DNA of 64,000 bases from Dromaius novaehollandiae (GCF_036370855.1 NC_088111.1:21115501-21179500); one strand, 5' to 3'. Counted from the first letter of the stretch, positions 33,901-50,621 are shown. The notes: generated by a model from the letters alone, not told the origin. Program-made: numbers and translations.

Positions 33901-36430
33901 TGACCAGCAGGATCAGGTCTTTTGGTTCTGTCATTAGCAGCAACTCCAGACCATCGTGCAGCCAGACTATGCATGTACAGCTACTTACACACTAGTTCTG
34001 CAGTCCCGCAGCAGCATCACAGCACAGCCCCGTGCGAGCATGTTCCAGGAGTGGGGCGTTTGGCCTTGTTTAGGGAAGCAAGGTTTGTGCAATCAGTCCA
34101 ACTCCCTCCCCCTGAACTTTTGGATCAGTTGCACAACTTTAGCCAAATTTGGCACCAGGGCTGAGTTCTCACAGGTTCTGTGGAAAAAGGGAGCTTGGTA
34201 GGAGAGAGAGAGAGACATGCAAATTGTATCCCCATGGACAGCAACACCATCTGAGCCTGCAGGACACCAGAGAATCCATGTGGGACAAACAGCACCCATG
34301 CAAATCCACAGTAACCTGGGCTTCACCGACTCCTCTGGTCGCAAAACATGTTCTCCCATGATGGTACAGGAGCTGCATTCAACTTCAGTCAACCCAACAC
34401 CTTACTCAGGTTCCTTTGCTATGCAGGTAATTGCCACAGTGACGCTGTGGGATTATGAACAGGAGAAGAAACCGGGCCAAGGGGTATAAATGAAGGGAGA
34501 GGTACCACTAAATGTCTTCCCACAGAGCAGTGAGTCAGGCTATGAAAACCCAGCGAGCCCCACAAGCAAAGACCACGGGGCTGCAGCAAGTAATCCAAGA
34601 CCAATGTTGCTATGTTTTAGCATGAAAGTGTAATGCCTTCCCCCCCCCCCCCATAAAACAGGTAAGCAGAAGAACAAATTAGGCTGCAATTTTTGCGCTT
34701 TCTAATTTATTGAACGGCGCTCAGGGCACAGCAAGCGGGTACTAACTGACAGCTTAAAGTCAAAACAGCCTCACACCTACTGCAACACCAGCTACCTTGC
34801 CTTAGGGACACCATCACAGGAGTTTCTAAAGCAGCTTTACACCAATTCTGATTGATTTCTGCATGCAAAGTAATATTAGTCAACAGTGGGGTGATCATAA
34901 AAGGAACACACACCTCCAATCACTTGGGTAATCTGATCATGCAATGAACTAAGTAGCAGAGTCTTCCAGCGGGTCAGTTAGCGTAGGACATAAGAAATCT
35001 GTTGCAACAGCTTGTTGCTGAGCTTTCCAGCCCGGCAGCCCGCAGCTTTTCCCTGCGGTACTCCTGAAGCACGGGTTTGGAAAGGGAAGGGGCTTGAGCA
35101 AGCAGAGAGCTCCCATCGCAGGGGTAACGTCGGCAGAGCGGCTGTCTTTGAGCCGACCCGAGTCCACACACCAGCAGTGGCCAGGGCTCCTTCGCACGCG
35201 GGGGTGGTCACCGCGCAGCCCCTGCCCCAACAGCAGCGCTCCCTGCCCGGGGTGCGAGCGCCAGGGGCTCGGCCCGTGCCGTGAGGCTGTCCCCATGGGG
35301 TGCCTGGTCCCACGGCCACGGGGACGGCAGGCCCACCTCAGGGCCCCAGGAGCTGGAGGAGGGGGGCTGAGAGGGCTCCCTGAAGCAGGCTTGTCGTCCA
35401 AGCGCCGCCTCAGCCCCCTGGGACAGGCCCTGCCTCAGCCCCCCAGGTGCTACCTCACATCCCCTCCCAGGGGCCATCTCACCCCCCCCCCCCCCAGGAC
35501 AGGGCAGGGGGGCCCTGCCTCAGCCCCCCCCAGGGGCCACCTCAGCCCCCCAGGACAATATGGGGGGGCCCTGCCTTATCTCCGTAAGTGCCTCCTCAGC
35601 CCCCCAGGACAGGTCGGGGGGGGTCTTGCCTCAGGCCAAGTGCCACCTTACCCCCCCCCAGGACAGTATGGGGAGGGCCCTGCCTCAGCCCCCCAAGTGC
35701 CACCTCACCCCCCCCAGGTGTCACCTCAGCCCCCCAAGACAGCACAGGACAGCCCACCTCAGCCCCCCAAGTGTCACCTCGGCCCCCCAGGACAGGGCCG
35801 GGGGCCTCACCCAGCCCCTCAAGTGCCACCTCAGCCCCCCCGGGCAGGGCGGGGGGCAGCAGCCCCTCGGCCGGGCCTGCCGGGGGCCGGTGTCCCGGTG
35901 GCCCGCGTGGGGCCCGGCCGGGCAGCGCTCGCCCCGCCTCCCCCTCCCGCCGCCGCGGCCGCGCCGGAGCGCAGAGCCCCAGCGCGGGGCTGCCCGGGCC
36001 CGGCCGCGCCGCCCGGGCGCTCGCCCGCCTCCCGCCCCTCCTCCGGGAGCCATGCGGCAAGGACAGCCCCGGTAACCTTTCCCCAAGGTCACCGCGCCGC
36101 CCGCCGCCGCGCCGCCCCGGGCCGCGCCGCCGCCCCGCCGGGCCGCACCGCGCGTGGGCGCCGGGGGCGGCCGGGGCACCGGCGCCCGCCGCGGCGCCGC
36201 GCCGCGCCCGCCGCGCTCACCTCGAGAGGGGCCAGGCGCTGGGCTGGTGCCGGCCGCGCAGCTCGCCCAGCTTGCTCTCCACCTGCTGCTGCGTGGGACC
36301 TGCGGGACGAGCGGGCACGCGTGAGCCGCGCCCCCCCGGGCACCGCGCGCCCCGGGACCGTCCGCGCCCCGGTACCTGTGCGCCGCTGCGTGGCCAGCTT
36401 GCTGGGGCCCCGGGTGATGGTGTACATCAT
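27842..36430 (-). CDS. MCRIP2: MCRIP2 (FAM195A), MAPK-regulated corepressor-interacting protein 2, complete (5 coding exons)
   Basis: The small adaptor-like protein is related to MCRIP1, which binds the corepressor CtBP and responds to ERK signalling; MCRIP2 has also been linked to stress granules. Coding exons on the minus strand, in order, are 36376-36430, 36221-36299, 29490-29617, 28827-28928 and 27842-27912. They total 435 nt, or 144 residues. All junctions are GT-AG and the frame is continuous. Diagnostic parts are MYTITRGPSKLATQRRTG, PTQQQVESKLGELRGR, KLVFNRVNGKRP, AHEENVRFVYE, GPVQYVEKTPNPGLKNF and VPIDLEEWWAQQFLAKI. Human MCRIP2 has 160 residues, and the shorter length here lies mainly in the Pro-rich middle. 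Two adjacent ATG codons (36428-36430 and 36425-36427) begin the frame; the human protein starts at the second. The gene starts in a CpG island and is tail to tail with ABCA3. Confidence 0.95.
28827..28928 (-). CDS. MCRIP2: MCRIP2 coding exon 4
   Basis: Acceptor CTCCCAG and donor GTAAGT on the minus strand. It encodes AWQQVEQQLDDSQRGEN and GPVQYVEKTPNPGLK. Confidence 0.95.
29490..29617 (-). CDS. MCRIP2: MCRIP2 coding exon 3
   Basis: Acceptor CTCAACAG and donor GTGAGA on the minus strand. It encodes SPAQKLVFNRVNGKRPQ and EECYTSAHEENVRFVYE. The family-conserved LVFNRVNG and HEENVRFV are present. Confidence 0.95.
29618..36220 (-). other. MCRIP2: Large MCRIP2 intron 2
   Basis: This 6.6-kb intron has no second gene that I can recognise on either strand. 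It carries a MIR-like piece around 29745-29815, a 14-base A run near 31813, a 13-base C run at 34640-34652 and, close to exon 2, the C-rich minisatellite at 35430-35850. Confidence 0.7.
35430..35850. repeat. C-rich minisatellite, period about 54-58 bp, about 7 copies
   Basis: Units share a frame of CCCCCCAGGACAG, then GGGGGCCCTGCCTCAGCC, then CCAAGTGCCACCTCA. The anchor CCAGGAC recurs near 35494, 35550, 35604, 35658 and 35788, with a diverged unit near 35733. Units differ by substitutions and by C-run length. The minus (gene) strand is G-rich, with many runs of four or more G. Confidence 0.85.
36221..36299 (-). CDS. MCRIP2: MCRIP2 coding exon 2
   Basis: Acceptor CCCGCAG and donor GTGAGC on the minus strand. 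It encodes GPTQQQVESKLGELRGRHQP and SAWPLS, the polyglutamine-like helix start conserved in MCRIP proteins. Confidence 0.94.
36376..36430 (-). CDS. MCRIP2: MCRIP2 coding exon 1
   Basis: It encodes (M)MYTITRGPSKLATQRRT with a donor GTACCG that splits a Gly codon. The tandem ATGs leave one residue of doubt at the start. Confidence 0.94.
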
Positions 36431-36760
36431 GCGCCGCGGGCAGCCCCCCCCGCCCTGCCCTGCCCTGCCCTGCCCTGCCCTGCCCTGCCGACCGCGGCGG
36501 CGGCGCCGGGACCCCGCGGAGCCGCTGCCGCCCCGCTGCCAGGCGAGTGCGGCCGCCGCGCGCCGCCGCCGGGCGCCTTTAACGGGCCGGGCCCGCACGC
36601 GCCGCGTGCGCGCGACACGCCCCCGGCCTTAAAGCGCCACGGGCCGCGGGGGCGGGGGCGCGCGCGGGGGGCGCGCGGGGGGCGGGGGAGTCACGTGCGG
36701 GGCGTGTCCGGGGCGCGCGGGGGGCGCAGGACAGAGCGGCCACGTGGGGGGCGCGCGGGG
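36431..36760 (-). promoter_or_regulatory. MCRIP2: MCRIP2 CpG-island promoter and 5' leader
   Basis: The stretch upstream of the MCRIP2 start is extremely rich in CpG, with GGGGCGGGGGCG-like Sp1 boxes near 36648-36660. Two perfect CACGTG E-boxes lie at 36692-36697 and 36741-36746. The CpG island as a whole runs from about 35880 to 36760. The transcription start site cannot be placed from sequence alone. Confidence 0.65.
36452..36489. repeat. (CCCTG)n pentanucleotide repeat in the MCRIP2 5' leader
   Basis: About seven perfect CCCTG units, reading CAGGG on the gene strand, end roughly 22 nt upstream of the first MCRIP2 ATG. Confidence 0.9.
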
Positions 36761-36809
36761 GGCGTGTGGGAGAAACGGGGACGTGTGGGAGACGGGACGC
36801 AGGGACACG

Positions 36810-37912
36810 GGGACAGGGGAGACACAGGACACGGCGCACATGGACGTGTAGGGGACACGGGAGAGAAGAGACACAGGACACATGGACGTGTAGGGGACAC
36901 AGGGACACGGGAGACACAGGACATGGCACACATGGACGTGTAGGGGACACGGGAGACAGGACACAGGACACATGGACGTGTAGGGGACACAGGGACACGG
37001 GAGACACAGGACACGGCGCACATGGACGTGTAGGGGACACGGGAGACAGGACACAGGACACATGGACGTGTAGGGGACACAGGGACACGGGAGACACAGG
37101 ACATGGCACACATGGACGTGTAGGGGACACGGGAGACAGGACACAGGACACATGGACGTGTAGGGGACACAGGGACACGGGAGACACAGGACACGGCGCA
37201 CATGGACGTGTAGGAAACACAGGAGACAGGACACAGGACACATGGACGTGTAGGGGACACAGGGACACGGGAGACACAGGACACGGCGCACATGGACGTG
37301 TAGGGGACACGGGAGACAGGACACAGGACACATGGACGTGTAGGGGACACAGGGACACGGGAGACACAGGACATGGCACACATGGACGTGTAGGGGACAC
37401 GGGAGACAGGACACAGGACACATGGACGTGTAGGGGACACAGGGACACGGGAGACACAGGACACGGCGCACATGGACGTGTAGGGGACACGGGAGACAGG
37501 ACACAGGACACATGGACGTGTAGGGGACACAGGGACACGGGAGACACAGGACATGGCACACATGGACGTGTAGGGGACACGGGAGACAGGACACAGGACA
37601 CATGGACGTGTAGGGGACACAGGGACACGGGAGACACAGGACATGGCACACATGGACGTGTAGGGGACACGGGAGACAGGACACAGGACACATGGACGTG
37701 TAGGGGACACGGGGACAGGGGAGACACAGGACATGGCACACATGGACGTGTAGGGGACACGGGAGACAGGACACAGGACACATGGACGTGTAGGGGACAC
37801 AGGGACACGGGAGACACAGGACACAGCGCACATGGACGTGTAGGGGACACGGGAGACAGGACACAGGACACATGGACGTGTAGGGGACACAGGGACACGG
37901 GAGACAGGACAC
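36810..37912. repeat. 90-bp-period minisatellite, 12 copies
   Basis: The core CATGGACGTG occurs 24 times: 36839, 36881, 36931, 36971, 37021, 37061 and so on to 37871. Spacing alternates 50 and 40 bases (first interval 42), so the true unit is 90 bp with two related half-units. The first is followed by TAGGGGACACGGGAGACAGG and the second by TAGGGGACACAGGGACACGG. Copies are nearly identical; most differences are CpG to TpG/CpA transitions. Because 90 is divisible by 3 and the unit lacks stops in several frames, long open frames run across it on both strands. I do not consider them coding. Confidence 0.97.
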
Positions 37913-38260
37913 CAGCACGTAGGGATGTTCATGGGACAGGGTATGGGAGACGCATGGGGCACAGAAGACTCATGGGGCACAGAGGACTCACCAGGGACAT
38001 GGGAGCACACCAGGAACACGTAGGAGATGCGTGGGACGCGGGAGGGGGTGGAGGCACACCTGAGACGTGTAGGAAGTGCGGGACAGAGGGGTCATGCGTG
38101 GGACACGTGTGGGAGATCCACATGGGATGTAGGGGAGACATCTGGGACACAGGACATGTAGGAGGCACGCATGGGACATGCGGGAGCGAGGCAGGACGCA
38201 CGAATCACGCGTGGGACACGTCGGGACACCCAGAAGGGGTGCGTAGGGGACGCGCTGCAG
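37913..38260. repeat. Degenerate flank of the 90-bp array
   Basis: Beyond the last clean copy the sequence keeps words such as GGGACATG, CACGTAGGAGATGCGTGGGA and GGACACGT at irregular spacing. They look like old, unhomogenised copies of the array. Confidence 0.7.
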
Positions 38261-45964
<7,704 letters not shown>

Positions 45965-46181
45965 CCTGCCAACCCTCTGCCTTCTGCTTCGCTGCGGCAC
46001 TAGCGTCCCACAGTCTCGGAGTGGGAGCTTTCGTATCTCTGTGCCACCCTCCCGGCAAGGCCGTTCCTGCGTCTCCATCTTTGATGCCTTCGTGATGGTT
46101 CAAACCACCAACAGCCTGTTCTTCTGGTGCCAGGCTGGGGCTTTCCTGGCAGCCAGAAGCTGGACAGTAGCAGCAAAGGGA

Positions 46182-46238
46182 CAGTGCCACAGTCACCCTG
46201 GGACCAGGCTGGACCTGACTGATATTCTCAGGGTCCAT
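46182..46238. repeat. 57-bp duplicated block, copy 2
   Basis: The second copy lies in the probable METTL26 3' UTR, 1,736 bp from the first and in the same orientation. The family is not recognised. Confidence 0.9.
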
Positions 46239-46684
46239 CTCCTGTTCCTCCCTGCGGAACGGAGCAGACCAGCTCTGGCAGGGGTGAAGGGTTCAGCCAA
46301 ACAGCTTGTGGTCAAGGTAGGGCTTCTGCCAGGGGCTTTAGGTGTGTATGGGGCTGATGGACTTGAGGCCCTCTCTCCCTCCCTGTCTCAGTGTTCCCTT
46401 CTGCCAGCCATGGTCGCAGGCTGGGGGGGGAGGGGGGTTGAAGAGAAGGGGAATAGGACTCACCCTGCCCTATCATTTTCTGAAGAAAGACAGCTTTGTT
46501 CACGCCAGCCTGTGCCATTCCCCGCTTCCATCCCCAGCTATACGTTCTTTTTTGCATCCCCTTTGCAAGGGAGGTGCCCTTTTTGTGGGCCATAAAAGCC
46601 ACCACTGCTGCCACTGAGGCCCCTTAACGTGGGCAGCCCAGCCTAGGGGACAGAGCACAGCCTGGTGTAAGGGAAACCTCTGTT

Positions 46685-46755
46685 TTAGTGCCTCAGTTTC
46701 CCCCTCTGTACAGCAGAGAGAAGCCATGTGTGTCTGGGAAAGTGCTTTACCAGAG
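46685..46755 (+). mobile_element. MIR-type SINE 3' fragment
   Basis: GTGCCTCAGTTTCCCCCTCT followed by GTAC and, farther on, GAAAGTGCTTTACC fits the 3' end of MIR-related SINEs common in reptiles. Confidence 0.65.
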
Positions 46756-47127
46756 GTGTAGGGAATCTCATCCCCTTTCTAACACTATGGAAGTTTGCCG
46801 GACTCTGGCTTGAGGTCTAGCTGCAGACCAGCTTCCCCAGGCCTGGCTGCTGCAAGTTGCCCCCTTCCACCTGGAGCCAGTTACCAGCAGGGCATCTTCC
46901 TCCATCTCCCCATTTCCCAGCACTGAGGCTTAGGGGGGCCCTTCAGTACCCTTGCCCTAAATCCCTGCACCCAGTGCGTTGCATGGCCATGTTACAGCAT
47001 TGAAGGGAGGTGAAAAGCTTGCTCCAGGAGAGCCTGGGTTGTATTACACGGGGCTTGGAAACTTTGGTGCTGTGGGAAGGTTGCGGGGGCTGGAAGACCT
47101 CTCACCCCTCTCCAACCTAACCCAGTC

Positions 47128-47133
47128 TTTTAT
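47128..47133 (-). terminator. WFIKKN1: WFIKKN1 poly(A) signal AATAAA
   Basis: TTTATT on the plus strand reads AATAAA on the minus strand, 270 nt after the WFIKKN1 stop codon. Confidence 0.65.
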
Positions 47134-47257
47134 TGATAGTATCTGGGCTGGAAGGGTACACAGGGAGGGCACACAGACAGATAAATTACAAGGGAGATGG
47201 GCTGGGCCAGAGCTCAGCGCAAGAGAGGGAATTACAAAATAATGATAATAATTACTA

Positions 47258-47263
47258 AATAAA
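47258..47263 (+). terminator. METTL26: Candidate METTL26 poly(A) signal AATAAA
   Basis: AATAAA in ACTAAATAAAAAC on the plus strand, inside the transcribed 3' region of the opposite-strand gene. Confidence 0.4.
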
Positions 47264-47402
47264 AACACTGGTTTGTGGGATCTGCCAGACTGCTTCCCCC
47301 TCTTGAGGTCAGTCTGTGGCACTGCATGTGGCTGGCCAGAGAGGCTGCCTGGGGTGACACCTGCCCTCATGTCTATGTGTCCCTGCTGCCCCCTGCCCTC
47401 CC

Positions 47403-48896
47403 CTAGTCCTGGAACCTGTTCAGGAGATCACAGGTTTTCTTCTCGATCAACTCGTAGATTTTTTTCACACGTTTGTCATTGGCTGCTCGGACATAGCTGC
47501 TGGGGTCCAGCATGGCCATACCATCGTGCACCTCACCCATGATGATGAGTGGGCCATCGTCTGTGGTCATGTTGGGGCAAGGGCAGTTCCAGTCCATGTC
47601 AGTCAAGGTCACTTCCAAGTACTTGATGTTGAAGAACTTGAGGCCCATCTTCTCGTCCTTGAGGACATCTTCGAGGGCAAAGCGGGCGATGCCAGAGTCC
47701 TGGTCCTCGATGATCTCCATGAGCCGTCCTACAATGGCAAAGTCACTACGGCACAAACTCAGCACCATCTTGTTCTTCAGGCGGCAGGTCTTGCACTGCA
47801 GGTTCTTAGGGAAGGGGCAGACATCCTCACAGGTCTCCTTGCTGTCAAAGTTGTTGTTGTTGCCTTCGCAACCACCATAGACAAAGGAATGGCACTGCTT
47901 CATGAGATGGTTATAGGCCCAGCGGGCCTCCCAGTTCTTACAGGGGCCCTGCACCATGGGCAGGAGGCAGGTGTGGACGGCGTTGCTCACGCAGGCCGAG
48001 CGGCACTCCTCATACGTCTCAAAGTGGTTCCGGTTGGCCCCGCAGCCACCATAGCGGAAGGTGAGGCAGGAGCCTTTCTTGGCATCAAAATGCCAGCGCA
48101 CCTCATGGGCTTCGCAGTCCCGCTTGTCGGGCTCCTTGAGGCACTCGGCGTTGGGGAAGGGCTGGGTGCTGCCCAGCCGCGGCTCCCCGCTGCCAGGTTC
48201 TCGTTTGATGACGGAGAGAGGGAAGTCGGCCCGGAGAAGCCCAGCAGAGTTCCTTGCAGTGCAGGTGTAGATGCCAGAGTCCTCGTACTGGGCATTGTAG
48301 ATGACCAGCTGCCCGATGTTGGTGATCACCACGTTCCCATACATCTGATCTGGCCTCATGATGAAGTTCTCCTCATGGTCGCTCTGCTTCTCCCACGTGA
48401 TGTCGGGCCGGGGCCGCCCACTGACGTCGCAGTGGAAGCTGACTGTGCCACCCATGTAGACAGACTGGTGGAAGGGGTTGTTGTAGAGGGCAGGGGGAAT
48501 GGGCACCTCAGGGCCAGCCCCTGGCGTGGGGCGAGCGGTGGTCTCCTGGGGCACGGGGCTGGTGTTGGGCCAGGTGAAAATGTACTTGCACGGCACCATC
48601 GTGAGGCTGATTCCCCGGATGCAGGCCTCGGCGTCCATGTAGCACTTGTTGTAGTAAGTGAGGCCATCCGAGGCGCAGGTGAAATTGGGCTCCTTCTCAC
48701 ACCGGTCCTTGCACTTGCAGATGGGCTGCCCATCCCAGATGTCGCAGTCTGAGCCCTGCTGCGTGCACACAAAGCTCTCGCACGAGGCTTCTTGAGCTTG
48801 ATCCAGGGGTGAGAGACTTCCATCAGCAAAGCGAGCTGCCACGCAGCTCCGCAGCCCACAGACATTGGTGCAGCACTTCTCAAAGCCCTCACAGTC
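47403..48896 (-). CDS. WFIKKN1: WFIKKN1 coding exon 2 (main exon)
   Basis: The acceptor CCCCAG on the minus strand lies just above 48896, and TAG at 47403-47405 ends the frame. The 1,494-nt exon encodes the second half of the WAP domain, follistatin/Kazal, Ig, two Kunitz domains and the NTR domain without interruption. The second Kunitz domain has Lys after the second Cys (GPCK), as expected for a trypsin-type inhibitory site; the first has Glu there. Confidence 0.97.
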   Translation of the reverse strand, partial: DCEGFEKCCTNVCGLRSCVAARFADGSLSPLDQAQEASCESFVCTQQGSDCDIWDGQPICKCKDRCEKEPNFTCASDGLTYYNKCYMDAEACIRGISLTMVPCKYIFTWPNTSPVPQETTARPTPGAGPEVPIPPALYNNPFHQSVYMGGTVSFHCDVSGRPRPDITWEKQSDHEENFIMRPDQMYGNVVITNIGQLVIYNAQYEDSGIYTCTARNSAGLLRADFPLSVIKREPGSGEPRLGSTQPFPNAECLKEPDKRDCEAHEVRWHFDAKKGSCLTFRYGGCGANRNHFETYEECRSACVSNAVHTCLLPMVQGPCKNWEARWAYNHLMKQCHSFVYGGCEGNNNNFDSKETCEDVCPFPKNLQCKTCRLKNKMVLSLCRSDFAIVGRLMEIIEDQDSGIARFALEDVLKDEKMGLKFFNIKYLEVTLTDMDWNCPCPNMTTDDGPLIIMGEVHDGMAMLDPSSYVRAANDKRVKKIYELIEKKTCDLLNRFQD

Positions 48897-50621
48897 CTGG
48901 GGCAGGGAGGAAAGGACACACAGTAGCAGGGTTACGGCTGCTGCACCTTTAGCAACTGCTTCCACCTATTACCAGCATGCAGCTGCCTCAGGAGTGGCAT
49001 GTGGAAGCACAGCTTGCAGCTATGCTTTACTACAGCGTTGGGACAGGAAGATGCTCCACACGCCGCAGGGAGGATGCAGTGTTCGGTTTTGCCCTGAGTT
49101 AAGAGCTCGCCATTTAGGCAGAAGCTGCATGAAGCTTAGGAGACCCCAGCTTTTCTCATTTCCTAGGTACCCCACAATGTATGACTGGGAGGGAAAAGTG
49201 CTGCTTGTCAAATCCAGCACTGCGGCTCTCAGCACAAACATGTTCTCCTCTTTTCCTGCCCCTTTGCCCAACCAGTCCCTGGCCTCGCTCAGCTCTAGGT
49301 AGGAGTTGGACCTTTCAAGAGAGACTGTGCTAGCCCCATTCTGAGCTCAGCCAGATTTGGGGATTGAACACAATCCTTTACTGACCATCACCCCTCCAGG
49401 ATGGTGATGAGTGAATTGCAAGAGCCTGGGGCGAGGAGGTCCCGTTCTCCTGCTGGAGACAGCCTTTTAGATTTCCCTAGGTCCAGTGTGAGCACAGCTG
49501 AGGCCACACTGCTGGACATGTGAATCCCTCAGGAAGGGCTTGGGGGGGGTGGGGGGGGGTCAGTCTGGTGAGCGTGGCAGTGCTGGGTGGAAAAGCAGCA
49601 CTGTCCACTGCTTCACCATGTATCTGCTGACCTTCAAGGCGAGCTTGGTTCAGGGAGCCAGCATGCTCTCCACTGCCTGAGGGGAAGCAGCGCTTGTTGC
49701 AGAAATGAATGGCCAAGGAGTCACTTTCTGGCTTTAATGAGAGCTATCAGGGCAGGGAGGTGACCCTCTCCCCTGCCTGTGGCTGTGGGAGGCCCAGAGC
49801 CCAGATGGACAGCCTGGCCCACAGGGTAGTTCTGTGCCAGTTCTCAGGGTCCTGCCTGGGGGGGAGGGGGCAATTGTGTGTGGGGGCCGTCCAAGTGTAG
49901 ACCCTACTCTGATTGAGGGGGATCCCTGTCCTAGCACGCTCCTTCCTCTAGGGGAGGGGACGATGCCTCCATGGGAAGGCCTGGCCAGTTGGGTGGGAGC
50001 ACCCTGGGGGGGGGGGGGGGGGGGGGCTACACAGATGGGGTGCCCTGGCCGTAGGGAGCCTTTGCCTGGGCTTTGCTTTCCAGGCAGTGGTTGGTAGTGG
50101 TGGTAAACTATTTCTTTGCCTGCTGCAGGGATTGCTAGCAGCCCCAGGGCACAGATCATGCGTGCCAGGCTCACAGGCAGAGGAGGCAACCACAGCAGTA
50201 AAGTTGCATGTGGGATTAAATCCCCTCACCCCTTTTGCCCCCCCCTCCAAGGTCCTAGCCACCAGCCTTCATCCCTCCATCCTGGGGTGGGGGGGGGGGG
50301 CAGTGAGCACTGGGTCTTGCAGAACTACCCTGGGATGTGGTGGTGGTGGTGGGGGGGTGTCACACTGCTCTCAAGCGCACCCAAAACTGCAAGCAGCACC
50401 CAGGTCCTCCCTGGGTGCCCTCCCGGCTCTGTCTGCAGCACCCGCAGCGCCCCGCTCACCTGGTCCGTGTGGCACTCCCGCTCGCAGGTGCTCTGCGCGT
50501 CCACCCACAGGTTGGGGTTGAGCTGGTTGGGGCACACGCCCAGGTGCCGCATCCTGAGCGGCTGCAGGCTCAGCCCTTCTGCCACGGTGGCCAGGAAAGG
50601 CAAGACGAGCACGACTAGCAT
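47403..50621 (-). CDS. WFIKKN1: WFIKKN1, secreted multidomain protease-inhibitor-like GDF8/GDF11-binding protein, complete (2 coding exons)
   Basis: The extracellular protein binds myostatin (GDF8) and GDF11. Exons on the minus strand are 50460-50621 and 47403-48896, 551 residues in all (human 548). Residues 1 to about 17 (MLVVLVLPFLATVAEG) form a signal peptide. Domains follow in order: WAP, split by the intron (CPNQLNPNLWVDAQSTC to KCCTNVCG); follistatin/Kazal (CEKEPNFTCASDGLTYYNKC); Ig (VSFHCDVSGRPRPDITWEKQ to YTCTARNSAG); Kunitz 1 (CLKEPDKRDC to GGCGANRNHFE); Kunitz 2 (QGPCKNWEARWAYN to GGCEGNNNNF); and NTR (CKTCRLKN to the end CDLLNRFQD). The C-terminus LLNRFQD and the synteny identify WFIKKN1 rather than WFIKKN2. 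The internal ATG at 50619-50621 was chosen because it starts a signal peptide; the frame stays open farther upstream. The gene is convergent with METTL26. Confidence 0.96.
48897..50459 (-). other. WFIKKN1: WFIKKN1 intron
   Basis: The 1.56-kb intron separates the two coding exons. It contains G runs at about 49543-49558 and a 21-base G run at 50006-50026. No other gene is visible. Confidence 0.75.
50460..50621 (-). CDS. WFIKKN1: WFIKKN1 coding exon 1 (signal peptide and half of the WAP domain)
   Basis: It encodes a hydrophobic leader, then GVCPNQLNPNLWVDAQSTCE and RECHTDQ, ending at donor GTGAGC in phase 0. The next residues, DCEGFEKCC, come from exon 2. Confidence 0.94.

Larger units (their letters stand above)
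45965..47270 (+). other. METTL26: METTL26 3' UTR (probable)
   Basis: The region follows the stop codon. The only canonical plus-strand AATAAA found is at 47258-47263. If used, it would make a 1.3-kb UTR that overlaps the WFIKKN1 3' UTR. The stretch contains the second 57-bp block and a MIR-like piece. Confidence 0.4.
47128..47402 (-). other. WFIKKN1: WFIKKN1 3' UTR (probable)
   Basis: It runs from the stop codon to the minus-strand AATAAA. It overlaps the candidate METTL26 poly(A) site. Confidence 0.5.

Noticed and set aside
35094-36943. Open frames of 451 and 512 codons over 35094-36943 (+)
   Set aside because: They run through the C-rich minisatellite, MCRIP2 exons on the opposite strand and the CpG island. 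The products are Pro/Ala/Arg low-complexity sequence.
36839-37900. Telomere-like or CRISPR-like array
   Set aside because: The TAGGGG words in the unit are not TTAGGG repeats. The array has no unique spacers, being a simple 90-bp tandem repeat in a vertebrate genome.
47526-48752. 408-codon open frame on the plus strand opposite WFIKKN1
   Set aside because: It is the antisense shadow of the conserved WFIKKN1 exon. GC-rich codon use removes stops from the complementary frame.
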